Shown: positions 1 to 6,231 of the stretch, piece after piece
Layout: every line of letters starts with the position of its first letter
Position numbering within the stretch: the stretch's first letter is position 1
NCBI GenBank assembly: GCA_021824855.1
Contig: JAKAJX010000173.1
Span: 1 to 6,861 of the forward strand
DNA length: 6,861 bases
Direction of reading: 5' to 3'
From: Bacteroidota bacterium
GTDB taxonomy: Bacteria > Bacteroidota > Bacteroidia > Chitinophagales > Chitinophagaceae
Notes under the pieces: generated by a model
Databases searched by the model: none
Seen by the model: only the letters and a program-made list of their open reading frames with translations
Told to the model about the DNA's origin: nothing
Translations under genes and position numbers: made by a program

Positions 1-1
1 C

Positions 2-319
2 AAAGGAGAAAAAGTAGTGGTAAAGTTTCGTTGCAAAAATATTGGCAATAAACCTTTAATACTTGCCAATGTTAGACCAGGCTGTGGATGTACTGTTGCC
101 GATTATACCAAAGAGCCTATTGCTCCCGGCACAGAAGGATTAATTACTGCTTCATTCGATAGTAATAAAACAGGTTCTGCCGGTGAAGTAGATAAAACAA
201 TTATTGTTACTACCAATACTATTAACAGTACAACTTATCTTCATTTTAGAGGTATAATAAAAGGCGAAGGCAATAACGATAAAGTAGCTATTCCTCACGA
301 AATGCCTCAAAAAAAATAA
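2..319 (+). CDS. DUF1573 domain protein, 3' part only
   Basis: This is the C-terminal 105 residues of a DUF1573 protein; the frame is open to the window edge, so the start lies upstream. A GTG at 17 is only an internal Val codon, because the conserved domain already begins before it. The recognisable signature is a beta-strand with KNIGNKPLILANV, then the Cys-Gly-Cys motif (visible residues 28-30), followed by YTKEPIAPG and a later FDS..KTG segment, matching the Ig-like (ASH/MSP-like) fold of the family. Family members in Bacteroidota are usually exported proteins with an N-terminal signal sequence, which would lie outside this window; their biochemical role is not established. The tail (GEGNNDKVAIPHEMPQKK) is a hydrophilic extension after the last strand. 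yajC starts 26 nt downstream on the same strand, so the two are probably cotranscribed. Family assignment is firm; function is unknown. Confidence 0.88.
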   Translation, partial: KGEKVVVKFRCKNIGNKPLILANVRPGCGCTVADYTKEPIAPGTEGLITASFDSNKTGSAGEVDKTIIVTTNTINSTTYLHFRGIIKGEGNNDKVAIPHEMPQKK

Positions 320-345
320 ATAGTTAAACAAATAAAAACAATACA

Positions 346-669
346 ATGCTGAACACAACATTCTTAATGGCAAATCCTCAAGCCGGTGGTGGCGGGAGCA
401 TACAACTAATTTTATTATTGGGTATTATGGTTGTTTTTTGGTTATTTATGATTCGCCCACAAGCTAAAAAGGCCAAAGACCAAAAGAAGTTTATTGACAA
501 CCTTCAAAAAGGCGACAAAATTGTAACCATTGCAGGTATTCATGCAACAGTTTCAAAAGTGAATGAAGATGGTACATTACAAATTGAAGTAAATCCGGGA
601 AGCTATTTAAAAATTGAAAAATCTGCTATCAGCATGGAATGGAGCAAACCTGCTACCGCTTCAAAATAA
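346..669 (+). CDS. yajC: YajC, Sec translocase accessory subunit
   Basis: A 107-residue inner-membrane protein with the layout of YajC: a short glycine-rich N-terminus (GGGG at 14-17), one transmembrane helix at about 19-36, the conserved cytoplasmic RPQ (37-39) followed by a Lys-rich helix, then the small beta domain starting LQKGDKIVTIAGI (53-65). YajC associates with the SecDF part of the Sec holotranslocase and is itself dispensable for export in E. coli. Length is normal for the family. The first ATG at 346 is used; a second in-frame ATG at 367 (MANPQAGGGG) would also leave the helix intact and cannot be excluded. It follows the DUF1573 gene by 26 nt and is followed by a strong terminator, so this transcription unit probably ends here. 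No ribosome binding site is visible, as is usual in Bacteroidota. Confidence 0.95.
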   Translation: MLNTTFLMANPQAGGGGSIQLILLLGIMVVFWLFMIRPQAKKAKDQKKFIDNLQKGDKIVTIAGIHATVSKVNEDGTLQIEVNPGSYLKIEKSAISMEWSKPATASK

Positions 670-701
670 TTATTCAAAAACAAATATTCTAAAATAACTT
701 T

Positions 702-737
702 AGTCCGATTTGCAATTAAGCAATCGGACTTTTTTTA
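702..737 (+). terminator. Intrinsic terminator after yajC
   Basis: AGTCCGATT (702-710) pairs with AATCGGACT (722-730). The stem continues after one bulged T (711) through GC/GC (712-713 with 720-721), closing a six-base AATTAA loop. A run of T follows immediately (730-736). It lies 32 nt after the yajC stop and ends 22 nt before the coaE start, so it should close the DUF1573-yajC unit. Stem, small loop and T tract are all read directly from the sequence; activity is inferred. Confidence 0.85.
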
Positions 738-758
738 TAATTACCATACAAAACAAAT

Positions 759-1349
759 ATGCTTCGAGTTGGATTAACAGGCGGTATAGGTAGTGGAAAA
801 ACCACAGTAGCAAATATCTTTCATATATTAGGTATTCCCATATTCGATGCGGATAGTATAGCAAAAAAAATAATGGAAAATGATGAAGAATTAATTCAAT
901 TTATTACAACCGAATTTGGCGAAGCTGCATACACTAATAAACAACTCAACAGAAAATATATTGCTGAAATTATATTCAAGGATGAGTTTAAATTAGAAAA
1001 ATTAAATTCAAAAGTTCATCCAAAAACAATAGCAGCTGCAGAACAATGGATGAAGGAGCAGAACACTCCTTACACAATTAAAGAAGCTGCTTTAATGTTC
1101 GAAACCGCAGCATCGGCAGGAGTAGATTTAATTATCGGTGTTTTTGCTCCCAAACATATTCGTATTAAACGAGTAATGGATAGAGATGGCAACAATAAAG
1201 AAGATGTGATAGCACGAATGGGAAAACAAATTGATGATGCTATAAAAATGAAGCTATGCGACTTTGTTATTGTTAATGATGAACAGCAATTGGTTGTTCC
1301 GCAAGTAATACAGTTGCATGAAAAATTAATGCAACTTTCTTTAAAATAG
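759..1349 (+). CDS. coaE: Dephospho-CoA kinase (CoaE)
   Basis: CoaE phosphorylates the 3'-hydroxyl of the ribose in dephospho-CoA using ATP, the last step of coenzyme A synthesis, in the cytoplasm. The 196-residue protein has the usual size and all landmarks of this P-loop kinase: Walker A GGIGSGKT at 8-15, the FDAD substrate motif at 29-32, the VHP motif of the CoA-binding region at 86-88, EAALMFE at 109-115, the lid region with RVMDRDG (138-144) and IARMGKQ (151-157), and the adenine-binding CDFVIVND near the C-terminus (167-174). The ATG at 759 starts two codons before the first beta-strand, so it is well placed. A terminator ends just upstream, so coaE either has its own promoter in a very short space or depends on read-through. 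The ABM-family gene follows after 34 nt and may be cotranscribed. Confidence 0.96.
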   Translation: MLRVGLTGGIGSGKTTVANIFHILGIPIFDADSIAKKIMENDEELIQFITTEFGEAAYTNKQLNRKYIAEIIFKDEFKLEKLNSKVHPKTIAAAEQWMKEQNTPYTIKEAALMFETAASAGVDLIIGVFAPKHIRIKRVMDRDGNNKEDVIARMGKQIDDAIKMKLCDFVIVNDEQQLVVPQVIQLHEKLMQLSLK

Positions 1350-1383
1350 ATATTCTTCTTTTCATACTTTATAATGCCAATTT

Positions 1384-1701
1384 ATGATTGCTGCAACACC
1401 TAAACCGCCTTATTATGCTGTGATATTTACTTCTTTACGAACATTAATTGATGACGGTTATAATGAAACTTCGGATTTAATGATTGCATTGGCAAAAAAA
1501 CAAGAAGGATATTTAGGACATGAATCGGCCAGAAATGAAATAGGCATCACCGTTTCGTACTGGAGTAATGTAGAAGCAATTAAAGCATGGAAGCAACAAA
1601 CCGATCATTTACTTGCTCAGCAATTGGGTAGAGAAAAGTGGTATAAACAATATAAAGTAAGAATTTGTTTGGTGGAATATGATTATGAATTTGTTTTATA
1701 A
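1384..1701 (+). CDS. ABM-family (antibiotic biosynthesis monooxygenase-like) protein
   Basis: A 105-residue soluble protein of the ABM family, which folds as a ferredoxin-like alpha/beta barrel and usually works as a dimer. The family signature is clear: YYAVIFTS at the first strand (10-17), a helix followed by QEGYLGHESAR (40-50), the strand GITVSYW (54-60), AIKAWK (65-70), and a C-terminal GREKWYKQY..R (82-93). The family includes cofactor-free quinone-forming monooxygenases and haem-degrading enzymes, but many bacterial members have no known substrate, and the name should not be taken as evidence of antibiotic synthesis. There is no signal peptide or membrane segment. An ATG at 1374 is out of frame, so 1384 is the start. 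It sits 34 nt after coaE and 30 nt before the VanZ-like gene with no terminator between, which suggests one transcript. Family call is good; the reaction is unknown. Confidence 0.85.
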   Translation: MIAATPKPPYYAVIFTSLRTLIDDGYNETSDLMIALAKKQEGYLGHESARNEIGITVSYWSNVEAIKAWKQQTDHLLAQQLGREKWYKQYKVRICLVEYDYEFVL

Positions 1702-1731
1702 AATAGGAATTATATACTGTAAGAATGATAA

Positions 1732-2148
1732 ATGAAAAGTAGACATAAAATATTTCTACTGCTTGCTTTGCTCTGTTTATTGGCAGGGTTAATTAACTAC
1801 ATTTTATTTCAGCCTAATATTTTTTTGTTATTAATTTATAAGCATAAAATAACTGCTATTTCAATTTCCAATCTTGCTATTAAACATATTTTATCAGGCT
1901 ATTTTTCAGATGCCATGTGGTGTATAGCACTTTGCTTTGTTGTTCTAACTTTATCTGAATTAAATTATTTGAGAACAAGTGAAAAAATCGGTATCTTACT
2001 ATTACCATTTATTACAGAAACATCGCAATTTTTTGGCTTTATTCGTGGCACATTCGATTGGTATGATATTTTTTTGTATTTGATAATTATTCTGGCATTT
2101 ACGATGTTTTCTTCCATCTTTAATACACACACTTATGAAAAAGACTAA
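1732..2148 (+). CDS. Small VanZ-like integral membrane protein
   Basis: A 138-residue membrane protein with about four hydrophobic segments (roughly 7-26, 61-77, 86-102 and 112-131). The region LPFITETSQ (91-99) followed by IRGTFDWYDIFLYL (104-117) resembles the conserved core of VanZ-like proteins, where Glu, Gln, Arg and Asp residues lie next to a membrane helix (here E96, Q99, R105, D109 and D112). VanZ itself gives low-level teicoplanin resistance, but most relatives have no known role and nothing here indicates drug resistance. The protein is at the short end for the family. Its 3' end overlaps the start of the next gene by 14 nt in a different frame, so translation of the two is probably coupled. 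The family call rests on a single motif and helix spacing. Confidence 0.6.
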   Translation: MKSRHKIFLLLALLCLLAGLINYILFQPNIFLLLIYKHKITAISISNLAIKHILSGYFSDAMWCIALCFVVLTLSELNYLRTSEKIGILLLPFITETSQFFGFIRGTFDWYDIFLYLIIILAFTMFSSIFNTHTYEKD

Positions 2149-2944
2149 CTCAATTCGTAATGCAAGTTTAGTTATTGTTATTTTTTTAGGTATGGCAATA
2201 GCAAGTACTCCGCCACCTGCACCTTCTGCAACTGTTTATAATGGATTATTTAGTTATCCCGCAGAAAAAAATGAAGTTGTTAAAAATGCTGCTAAACTTA
2301 AATTTTTAAAAGATAATTCTAATCCTACAATAGTACTTCGTGTGCCGCATGCAACACGACAAGTTTTGGAAGAAGATAAGAATTTGCAAACAAATAAAAA
2401 TAATAACGAGTTTAATAGTATCAGCAATTTTAATGTGTATAATATTATTGAAAAAGAATTATTGAAAGGCGGGTTTACCGTTAGAGATAGAGCCTTATTT
2501 GATAAAGTATTGGGTGATAAAAGTGTAAATGATTATTCTAAAATAAAAGAACTTACTGAAACTGATTTAATTCTTGAATTAAGCGATATTCAATATGTTC
2601 GTCATCCATTAAATTCGTTTAACTATACTAAAAAAGGTAAAAAAGGTGCTTTAGATACAGAAACTTTTTTTGCCAAAAATCAAATGTTTTTATATGGATT
2701 AAGACTTGAATTTCGGTTAATTAAAGTAAAGGATAATGATTTTATTGGATCGTTTACTTATAATTATTCTCCTTGCAGTAACCAATGTATGTATAATGTT
2801 AATTGCTTAAATGGCAATTGTGGCGAGCCTTATATTATGGAAGGAAACATTACAACATCGGGGATAAAGTTAATTTCAGATGATGACATAATTCGATTTG
2901 TAACTACTTCTTCTCAAAGTTTAGTGAAAGAAATAATGCAATAA
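2135..2944 (+). CDS. Secreted protein of unknown function, four-Cys cluster
   Basis: I do not recognise this 269-residue protein. It begins with a Sec signal peptide: Lys2-Lys3 and Arg8, a hydrophobic core at about 11-22, and a likely signal peptidase I site after AIA or IAS (21-24), followed by a Pro-rich stretch (26-30). There is no lipobox Cys. The middle part (about 100-153) has a helix NVYNIIEKELLKGGFTVRDR, then DKVL, then ETDLILELSDIQ. This order, with a helix, 'GF.V.DR' and 'TDLILE', recalls the CsgG/LpoB-type periplasmic alpha/beta fold, but only loosely. Near the C-terminus are four cysteines at 214, 218, 224 and 229 (spacing 3, 5 and 4), likely two disulfides in the periplasm or a small metal site. 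It overlaps the VanZ-like gene by 14 nt and its stop lies one base from the stop of the convergent methyltransferase gene. It is certainly a coding region; the function is open. Confidence 0.85.
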   Translation: MKKTNSIRNASLVIVIFLGMAIASTPPPAPSATVYNGLFSYPAEKNEVVKNAAKLKFLKDNSNPTIVLRVPHATRQVLEEDKNLQTNKNNNEFNSISNFNVYNIIEKELLKGGFTVRDRALFDKVLGDKSVNDYSKIKELTETDLILELSDIQYVRHPLNSFNYTKKGKKGALDTETFFAKNQMFLYGLRLEFRLIKVKDNDFIGSFTYNYSPCSNQCMYNVNCLNGNCGEPYIMEGNITTSGIKLISDDDIIRFVTTSSQSLVKEIMQ

Positions 2945-2945
2945 T

Positions 2946-3890
2946 TTATCGAATAATTTTATAGCAAAAGCGTTGTAGTTTCCCTTCAAAATCAAATGGG
3001 GTAGTAGCTTTTGTTATATTTTTAATTTCTGAAGCTTTAATTTTTTCAGGTTCTAATTTAAAAGTAGATAAATTAGTGCTAAAGTAAATGATACCATTTT
3101 TTGTTGTTGCGTTCAATGCATCGTTTAATAATTCGGCATAATCTCGTTGAATGTCTAAAAAATCTTTCATCCGCTTACTGTTGCTAAATGTTGGCGGATC
3201 CATTATAATTAAATCAAAACTATTTGGTGGTAAAGTTTTTAAATATTGTTTCACATCTTGATGAATAAAATGATATTTTAAGTTATTGGTAAATGAATTG
3301 ATAGTTAAATTATTTTTTGCCCAGTTTAAATAAGTTTTCGATAAATCAACTGAAGTTACAGATGCAGCATTGCCGGCTGCTGCATACACAGAAAATGATC
3401 CGGTATAACAAAATAAATTTAAAACTTTTTTTCCTTCACATTCTTCACGCACTAATTGTCGGGTAATTCTGTGATCCAGAAATAATCCGGTATCTAAATA
3501 ATCGGTTAAGTTTACTATCAATTTTAATTGATTTTCGGTAACTGTAAAAAACTCTTTTGCAGAATTTAATCTTTCGTATTGTTGAGAGCGATGATGCATT
3601 TTTTTACGCTCACGGATATAAATATTTTCAACATCAACGCTAAGTATTTTGCTAATAATATCTAAGCAATTTTCTAACCAAACATCATGTTCTTCATCAT
3701 TCATTCCATGTCTTCTCAAATATTCGGCTACATATACTTTATCTTCATATAATTCAATGCAAAAAGGAAACTCAGGCAAATCGTGTTCATAAATACGCCA
3801 ACACGAAATCCCCATTCGGTTAGCTTGTTTTTTTTTGTGTTTAAAAACTTTAGTTAACCTATTTTCAAACATGATAAATTTATCGTTCAT
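2946..3890 (-). CDS. RlmK-like 23S rRNA guanine methyltransferase (class I SAM)
   Basis: A 314-residue SAM-dependent RNA methyltransferase that closely follows the C-terminal (RlmK) half of E. coli RlmKL, which makes m7G2069 in 23S rRNA. Visible landmarks are ENRLTKVFKH (9-18), CWRIYEHDLPEFPF (30-43), NLTDYLDTGLFLDHR (127-141), the SAM-binding loop NLFCYTGSFSVYAA (158-171), VDLSKTYLNWA (181-191), and the catalytic motif DPPTFSNSKRM (231-241). The THUMP and RlmL parts of the E. coli fusion are absent. I place the start at 3890 (MNDKFIMFENRL); an ATG at 3872 (MFENRL) is equally possible. The frame is open up to 4088, but that extension has unconvincing Tyr/Ile-rich composition and contains the aminotransferase terminator, so it is not coding. 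Its 3' end meets the convergent secreted-protein gene with one base between. The exact rRNA position is inferred from similarity. Confidence 0.88.
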   Translation of the reverse strand: MNDKFIMFENRLTKVFKHKKKQANRMGISCWRIYEHDLPEFPFCIELYEDKVYVAEYLRRHGMNDEEHDVWLENCLDIISKILSVDVENIYIRERKKMHHRSQQYERLNSAKEFFTVTENQLKLIVNLTDYLDTGLFLDHRITRQLVREECEGKKVLNLFCYTGSFSVYAAAGNAASVTSVDLSKTYLNWAKNNLTINSFTNNLKYHFIHQDVKQYLKTLPPNSFDLIIMDPPTFSNSKRMKDFLDIQRDYAELLNDALNATTKNGIIYFSTNLSTFKLEPEKIKASEIKNITKATTPFDFEGKLQRFCYKIIR

Positions 3891-3990
3891 TATTCTCGAA
3901 TATAAATTGAAATTACTAGAGTAGTATGTAAGAATAAAATATTTATATATGGTCGATGTTATTTTCCTTGTTGGAGAGATATGATAAATG

Positions 3991-4010
3991 AAGTAATAAG
4001 TAATAAGTAA
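3991..4010. repeat. Tandem heptamer AAGTAAT, nearly three copies
   Basis: AAGTAAT is repeated at 3991-3997 and 3998-4004 and then again at 4005-4010 lacking its last base, giving 20 bases of perfect 7-base periodicity. It lies between the aminotransferase terminator and the methyltransferase start, about 100 nt upstream of the latter. It could be a protein-binding array or a slippage-prone microrepeat; nothing in the sequence decides this. Confidence 0.75.
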
Positions 4011-4036
4011 GCATCTACTTGTTCGTGAGCGATAAT

Positions 4037-4065
4037 AAAAAAAGATCCACCATATTTTGGCAGAT
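4037..4065 (-). terminator. Intrinsic terminator after the aminotransferase gene
   Basis: Read on the minus strand, ATCTGCCA (4065-4058) pairs with TGGTGGAT (4052-4045), eight pairs including two G-U wobbles, around a five-base AAATA loop. After one C comes a run of seven T (4043-4037). It begins 23 nt after the aminotransferase stop. It lies inside the upstream extension of the methyltransferase frame, which supports a start for that gene at 3890 or 3872 and a separate promoter for it. Confidence 0.75.
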
Positions 4066-4088
4066 ATTTTCTTTTGGATAAGAATCAT

Positions 4089-5285
4089 TTATTTCAAGCG
4101 TGCTAATGCATCTTTAATTCTTGACCATGCTTTTGTAATATTGGGTTGACTATTTGCAAAAGAAAAACGAACGCAATTAGGCTCTCCAAAAGCATCACCC
4201 ATTACACACGATACATGAGCAGTATTTAAAATATACATACTAAAATCGGCAGAATTATGAATTGTTTCATTGCCATCAGATTTTCCAAAATAATAACTTA
4301 CATCAGGGAATACATAAAACGCACCTTCGGGCTCAAAACATTTTAATCCGGGAATATCATTTACCAACTTCATAGTTAATAATCTTCTCTGAGTAAATTC
4401 TTCAGTCATTTCGAACGAAGGCTTTAAATCGCCGGTTAATGCAGCAACTGCCGCTTTTTGAGTAATAGAGCAAGTGGCGCTGGTAAATTGTCCTTGTAAT
4501 TTTTCTGTTGCTTTAGCGATTTCAACATTGGCAGCAATATATCCCAATCTCCATCCGGTCATTGCAAATCCTTTGCTCAAGCCATTTACAATAATAATTC
4601 TATCTTTTAATTCACTAAACTGTGCAATACTTTCATGTTTACCAACAAAATTAATATACTCATAAATTTCATCGCTTATAATGTAAACATTTGGGTGTTT
4701 TTTAAATACTTCTGCTAATCCTGCTAATTCTTCTTTGCTATACACGGCACCTGATGGATTACAAGGAGAAGAAAATAAAAATGCTTTAGTTTTTGAAGTT
4801 ATGGCAGCGTCTAATTGTGCGGGAGTTATTTTAAATTTACTCTCAACCGATGTTTTAATTTCAACTACTTTACCACCGGCTATTTTTACTAATTCCGAGT
4901 AAGTTACCCAATAGGGTGTAGGTATAATTACTTCTTCATCTACATTTACCAAGGCTAATATGGTATTTGCCAAACTTTGTTTGGCACCTGTTGACGTAAT
5001 AATATTTTCGGGCTTATAATCTAAATTATTATCACGTTTTAATTTATTACATACTGCTTCGCGTAAATCTAAAAATCCGGCAACGGGAGTATAATGGCTC
5101 CAATTATCATTGATGGCTTTAATAGCAGCATCTTTTATATGCTTGGGAGTATCGAAATCCGGTTCACCTAAGCTAAGATCAATTACATCAATACCTTTGG
5201 CTCTTAACTCGCGACCAAGTTTTGCCATTTTTAAAGTTTCTGGTTCATTAAACCGCTGAAGTAGGGAAGAAAGATAATTGCTCAT
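4089..5285 (-). CDS. PLP-dependent aspartate-type aminotransferase (class I)
   Basis: A 398-residue fold-type I aminotransferase of the Ib aspartate aminotransferase group. It transfers the amino group of aspartate or a related amino acid to 2-oxoglutarate; some members of this group also act on prephenate. Key residues are visible: SLGEPDFDTP near the N-terminus (38-47), STGAKQ at 98-103 in the cofactor phosphate loop, N176 in CNPSG, D205 and Y208 in SDEIYEY, the PLP-binding Lys238 in LSKGFAMTGWRLGY with Arg246, and Arg373 (CVRFSFA), which should bind the substrate carboxylate. Length is typical. The ATG at 5285 (MSNYLSS) is preferred to the in-frame ATG at 5312, because family members start here and the upstream ATG falls inside the predicted promoter. 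It has its own promoter and terminator, so it is probably monocistronic. Substrate preference cannot be read from the sequence. Confidence 0.93.
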   Translation of the reverse strand: MSNYLSSLLQRFNEPETLKMAKLGRELRAKGIDVIDLSLGEPDFDTPKHIKDAAIKAINDNWSHYTPVAGFLDLREAVCNKLKRDNNLDYKPENIITSTGAKQSLANTILALVNVDEEVIIPTPYWVTYSELVKIAGGKVVEIKTSVESKFKITPAQLDAAITSKTKAFLFSSPCNPSGAVYSKEELAGLAEVFKKHPNVYIISDEIYEYINFVGKHESIAQFSELKDRIIIVNGLSKGFAMTGWRLGYIAANVEIAKATEKLQGQFTSATCSITQKAAVAALTGDLKPSFEMTEEFTQRRLLTMKLVNDIPGLKCFEPEGAFYVFPDVSYYFGKSDGNETIHNSADFSMYILNTAHVSCVMGDAFGEPNCVRFSFANSQPNITKAWSRIKDALARLK

Positions 5286-5309
5286 TGTATTTGTTTTAAA
5301 ATGCGGTCG

Positions 5310-5338
5310 CAAAATTAGGTAAATATGAGCAAGTGCAA
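5310..5338 (-). promoter_or_regulatory. Bacteroidota-type promoter for the aminotransferase gene
   Basis: On the minus strand TAATTTTG (5317-5310) is an exact match to the Bacteroidota -7 consensus TAnnTTTG. It is preceded, with an 18-base spacer, by TTG (5338-5336), matching the -33 element. Transcription would begin near 5303, leaving a leader of roughly 20 nt before the ATG at 5285. The elements are seen in the sequence; promoter activity is inferred. Confidence 0.6.
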
Positions 5339-5359
5339 TGAAGATGAGTATAAAAGAAA

Positions 5360-6106
5360 TTAATTGTGTTTTTCTACATCCATTTTAATAGCATTTAAAG
5401 CCATTGCCGGTGATAAGGAAGAAGGGGTAAGTAATATAGCGGAATAAGTACTTGCAGAATCTAAATTAATATTTTTGAAGATAGCCAAATTGGTGGAGTC
5501 ATTAAAAACATAGGTGGTATAATTGCCAGCCATTAATGGTTGAAATTGTGTGAGTGTAGAATTAGTGGTATGATCCAAAAAATTTCTATTTATATAATCT
5601 AATTGTCCTACTCCCGGACTTACAAACCGAACTTTAACATAGTCGAAATAGGCTTGTGTTCTAAAATCTAATACTCTAATATTAGCCGATCCTTTTGGTG
5701 GTGCAGTTAAAATATCTTTAATTAAAGACATCTTCCAATCATATCCAACTCTATATACAAATACTGAATAAAAGTTGCCGCGCAAAACATCAATTGTTTG
5801 AGTTAAAACAGTGGCATTATTAAATACTATTTTTATAGTAGTGGTGGTTTTTGTAGCTTGAATATACGTTGAGGGGAAATAAGGAGCAACATTAGTAGCT
5901 ACAGATGTATCGTTAATTAAAACATTTACGCCACCATAATCCATTACATTAAAAAACTTAATGTATGCATAATTGCTGTTAAATGTGCCATTGCCGGGAG
6001 TTGTATTAATAGGCGTAGTGGTAGGTTGCGTACTAACATATTTAGAGCATGCTATAAAAAATGGTATTATCATTATAACAGTATATGAAAATATCTTTTT
6101 TAGCAT
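5360..6106 (-). CDS. DUF4397 lipoprotein
   Basis: A 248-residue envelope protein with a lipoprotein signal peptide: Lys3-Lys4, a hydrophobic core, and FIAC with the lipidated Cys at 20. Residue +2 after Cys is not Asp, so outer-membrane placement is likely. A Thr/Pro/Asn-rich linker (about 24-42) precedes two related beta-rich modules. The first starts YAYIKFFNVMDYGGVNVLIN (46-65) and the second SANIRVLDFRTQAYFDYVKV (140-159), each with the 'A.IR..N....D.V.V' opening typical of DUF4397, and each followed by a 'G.FYSVFVY' or 'GNYTTYVF' strand. The function of DUF4397 proteins is not known; they are common as surface or outer-membrane lipoproteins in this phylum. The gene lies 74 nt upstream of the aminotransferase, which has its own promoter, and 125 nt downstream of the serine hydrolase gene. 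Confidence 0.83.
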   Translation of the reverse strand: MLKKIFSYTVIMIIPFFIACSKYVSTQPTTTPINTTPGNGTFNSNYAYIKFFNVMDYGGVNVLINDTSVATNVAPYFPSTYIQATKTTTTIKIVFNNATVLTQTIDVLRGNFYSVFVYRVGYDWKMSLIKDILTAPPKGSANIRVLDFRTQAYFDYVKVRFVSPGVGQLDYINRNFLDHTTNSTLTQFQPLMAGNYTTYVFNDSTNLAIFKNINLDSASTYSAILLTPSSLSPAMALNAIKMDVEKHN

Positions 6107-6231
6107 GTAAAAAGGTTGTTTATCTAAATTACGCTGATAAAATAACTTAATCTATAACGTAATCTTTTTTTGATTATTTTTTAATCTCTATTAATTTAAC
6201 AATATTCGAATAGTAATGTTTCTATTTGCTG

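Noticed and set aside
152..373. Open frame on the minus strand across the DUF1573 3' end and yajC start
   Set aside because: It lies antisense to a clear DUF1573 coding region and its product is hydrophobic low-complexity sequence with no family features.
1384..2148. ABM monooxygenase plus VanZ-like gene as an antibiotic synthesis or resistance cluster
   Set aside because: Both family names are historical; there are no biosynthetic enzymes, transporters or regulators nearby, and coaE is the upstream gene.
4474..4665. Open frame on the plus strand inside the aminotransferase gene
   Set aside because: It lies fully antisense to conserved aminotransferase motifs, including the PLP lysine region; it is a shadow frame.
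6124..6131. TAATTTAG on the minus strand upstream of the DUF4397 gene as a -7 promoter element
   Set aside because: It matches seven of eight consensus positions, but no TTG lies at the required distance upstream, so it is too weak in AT-rich DNA.
6161..6186. Small inverted repeats (for example GATTA/TAATC at 6172-6186) as a terminator for the serine hydrolase gene
   Set aside because: The stem is only five A/T-rich pairs, and on the relevant minus strand it is followed by A rather than T.
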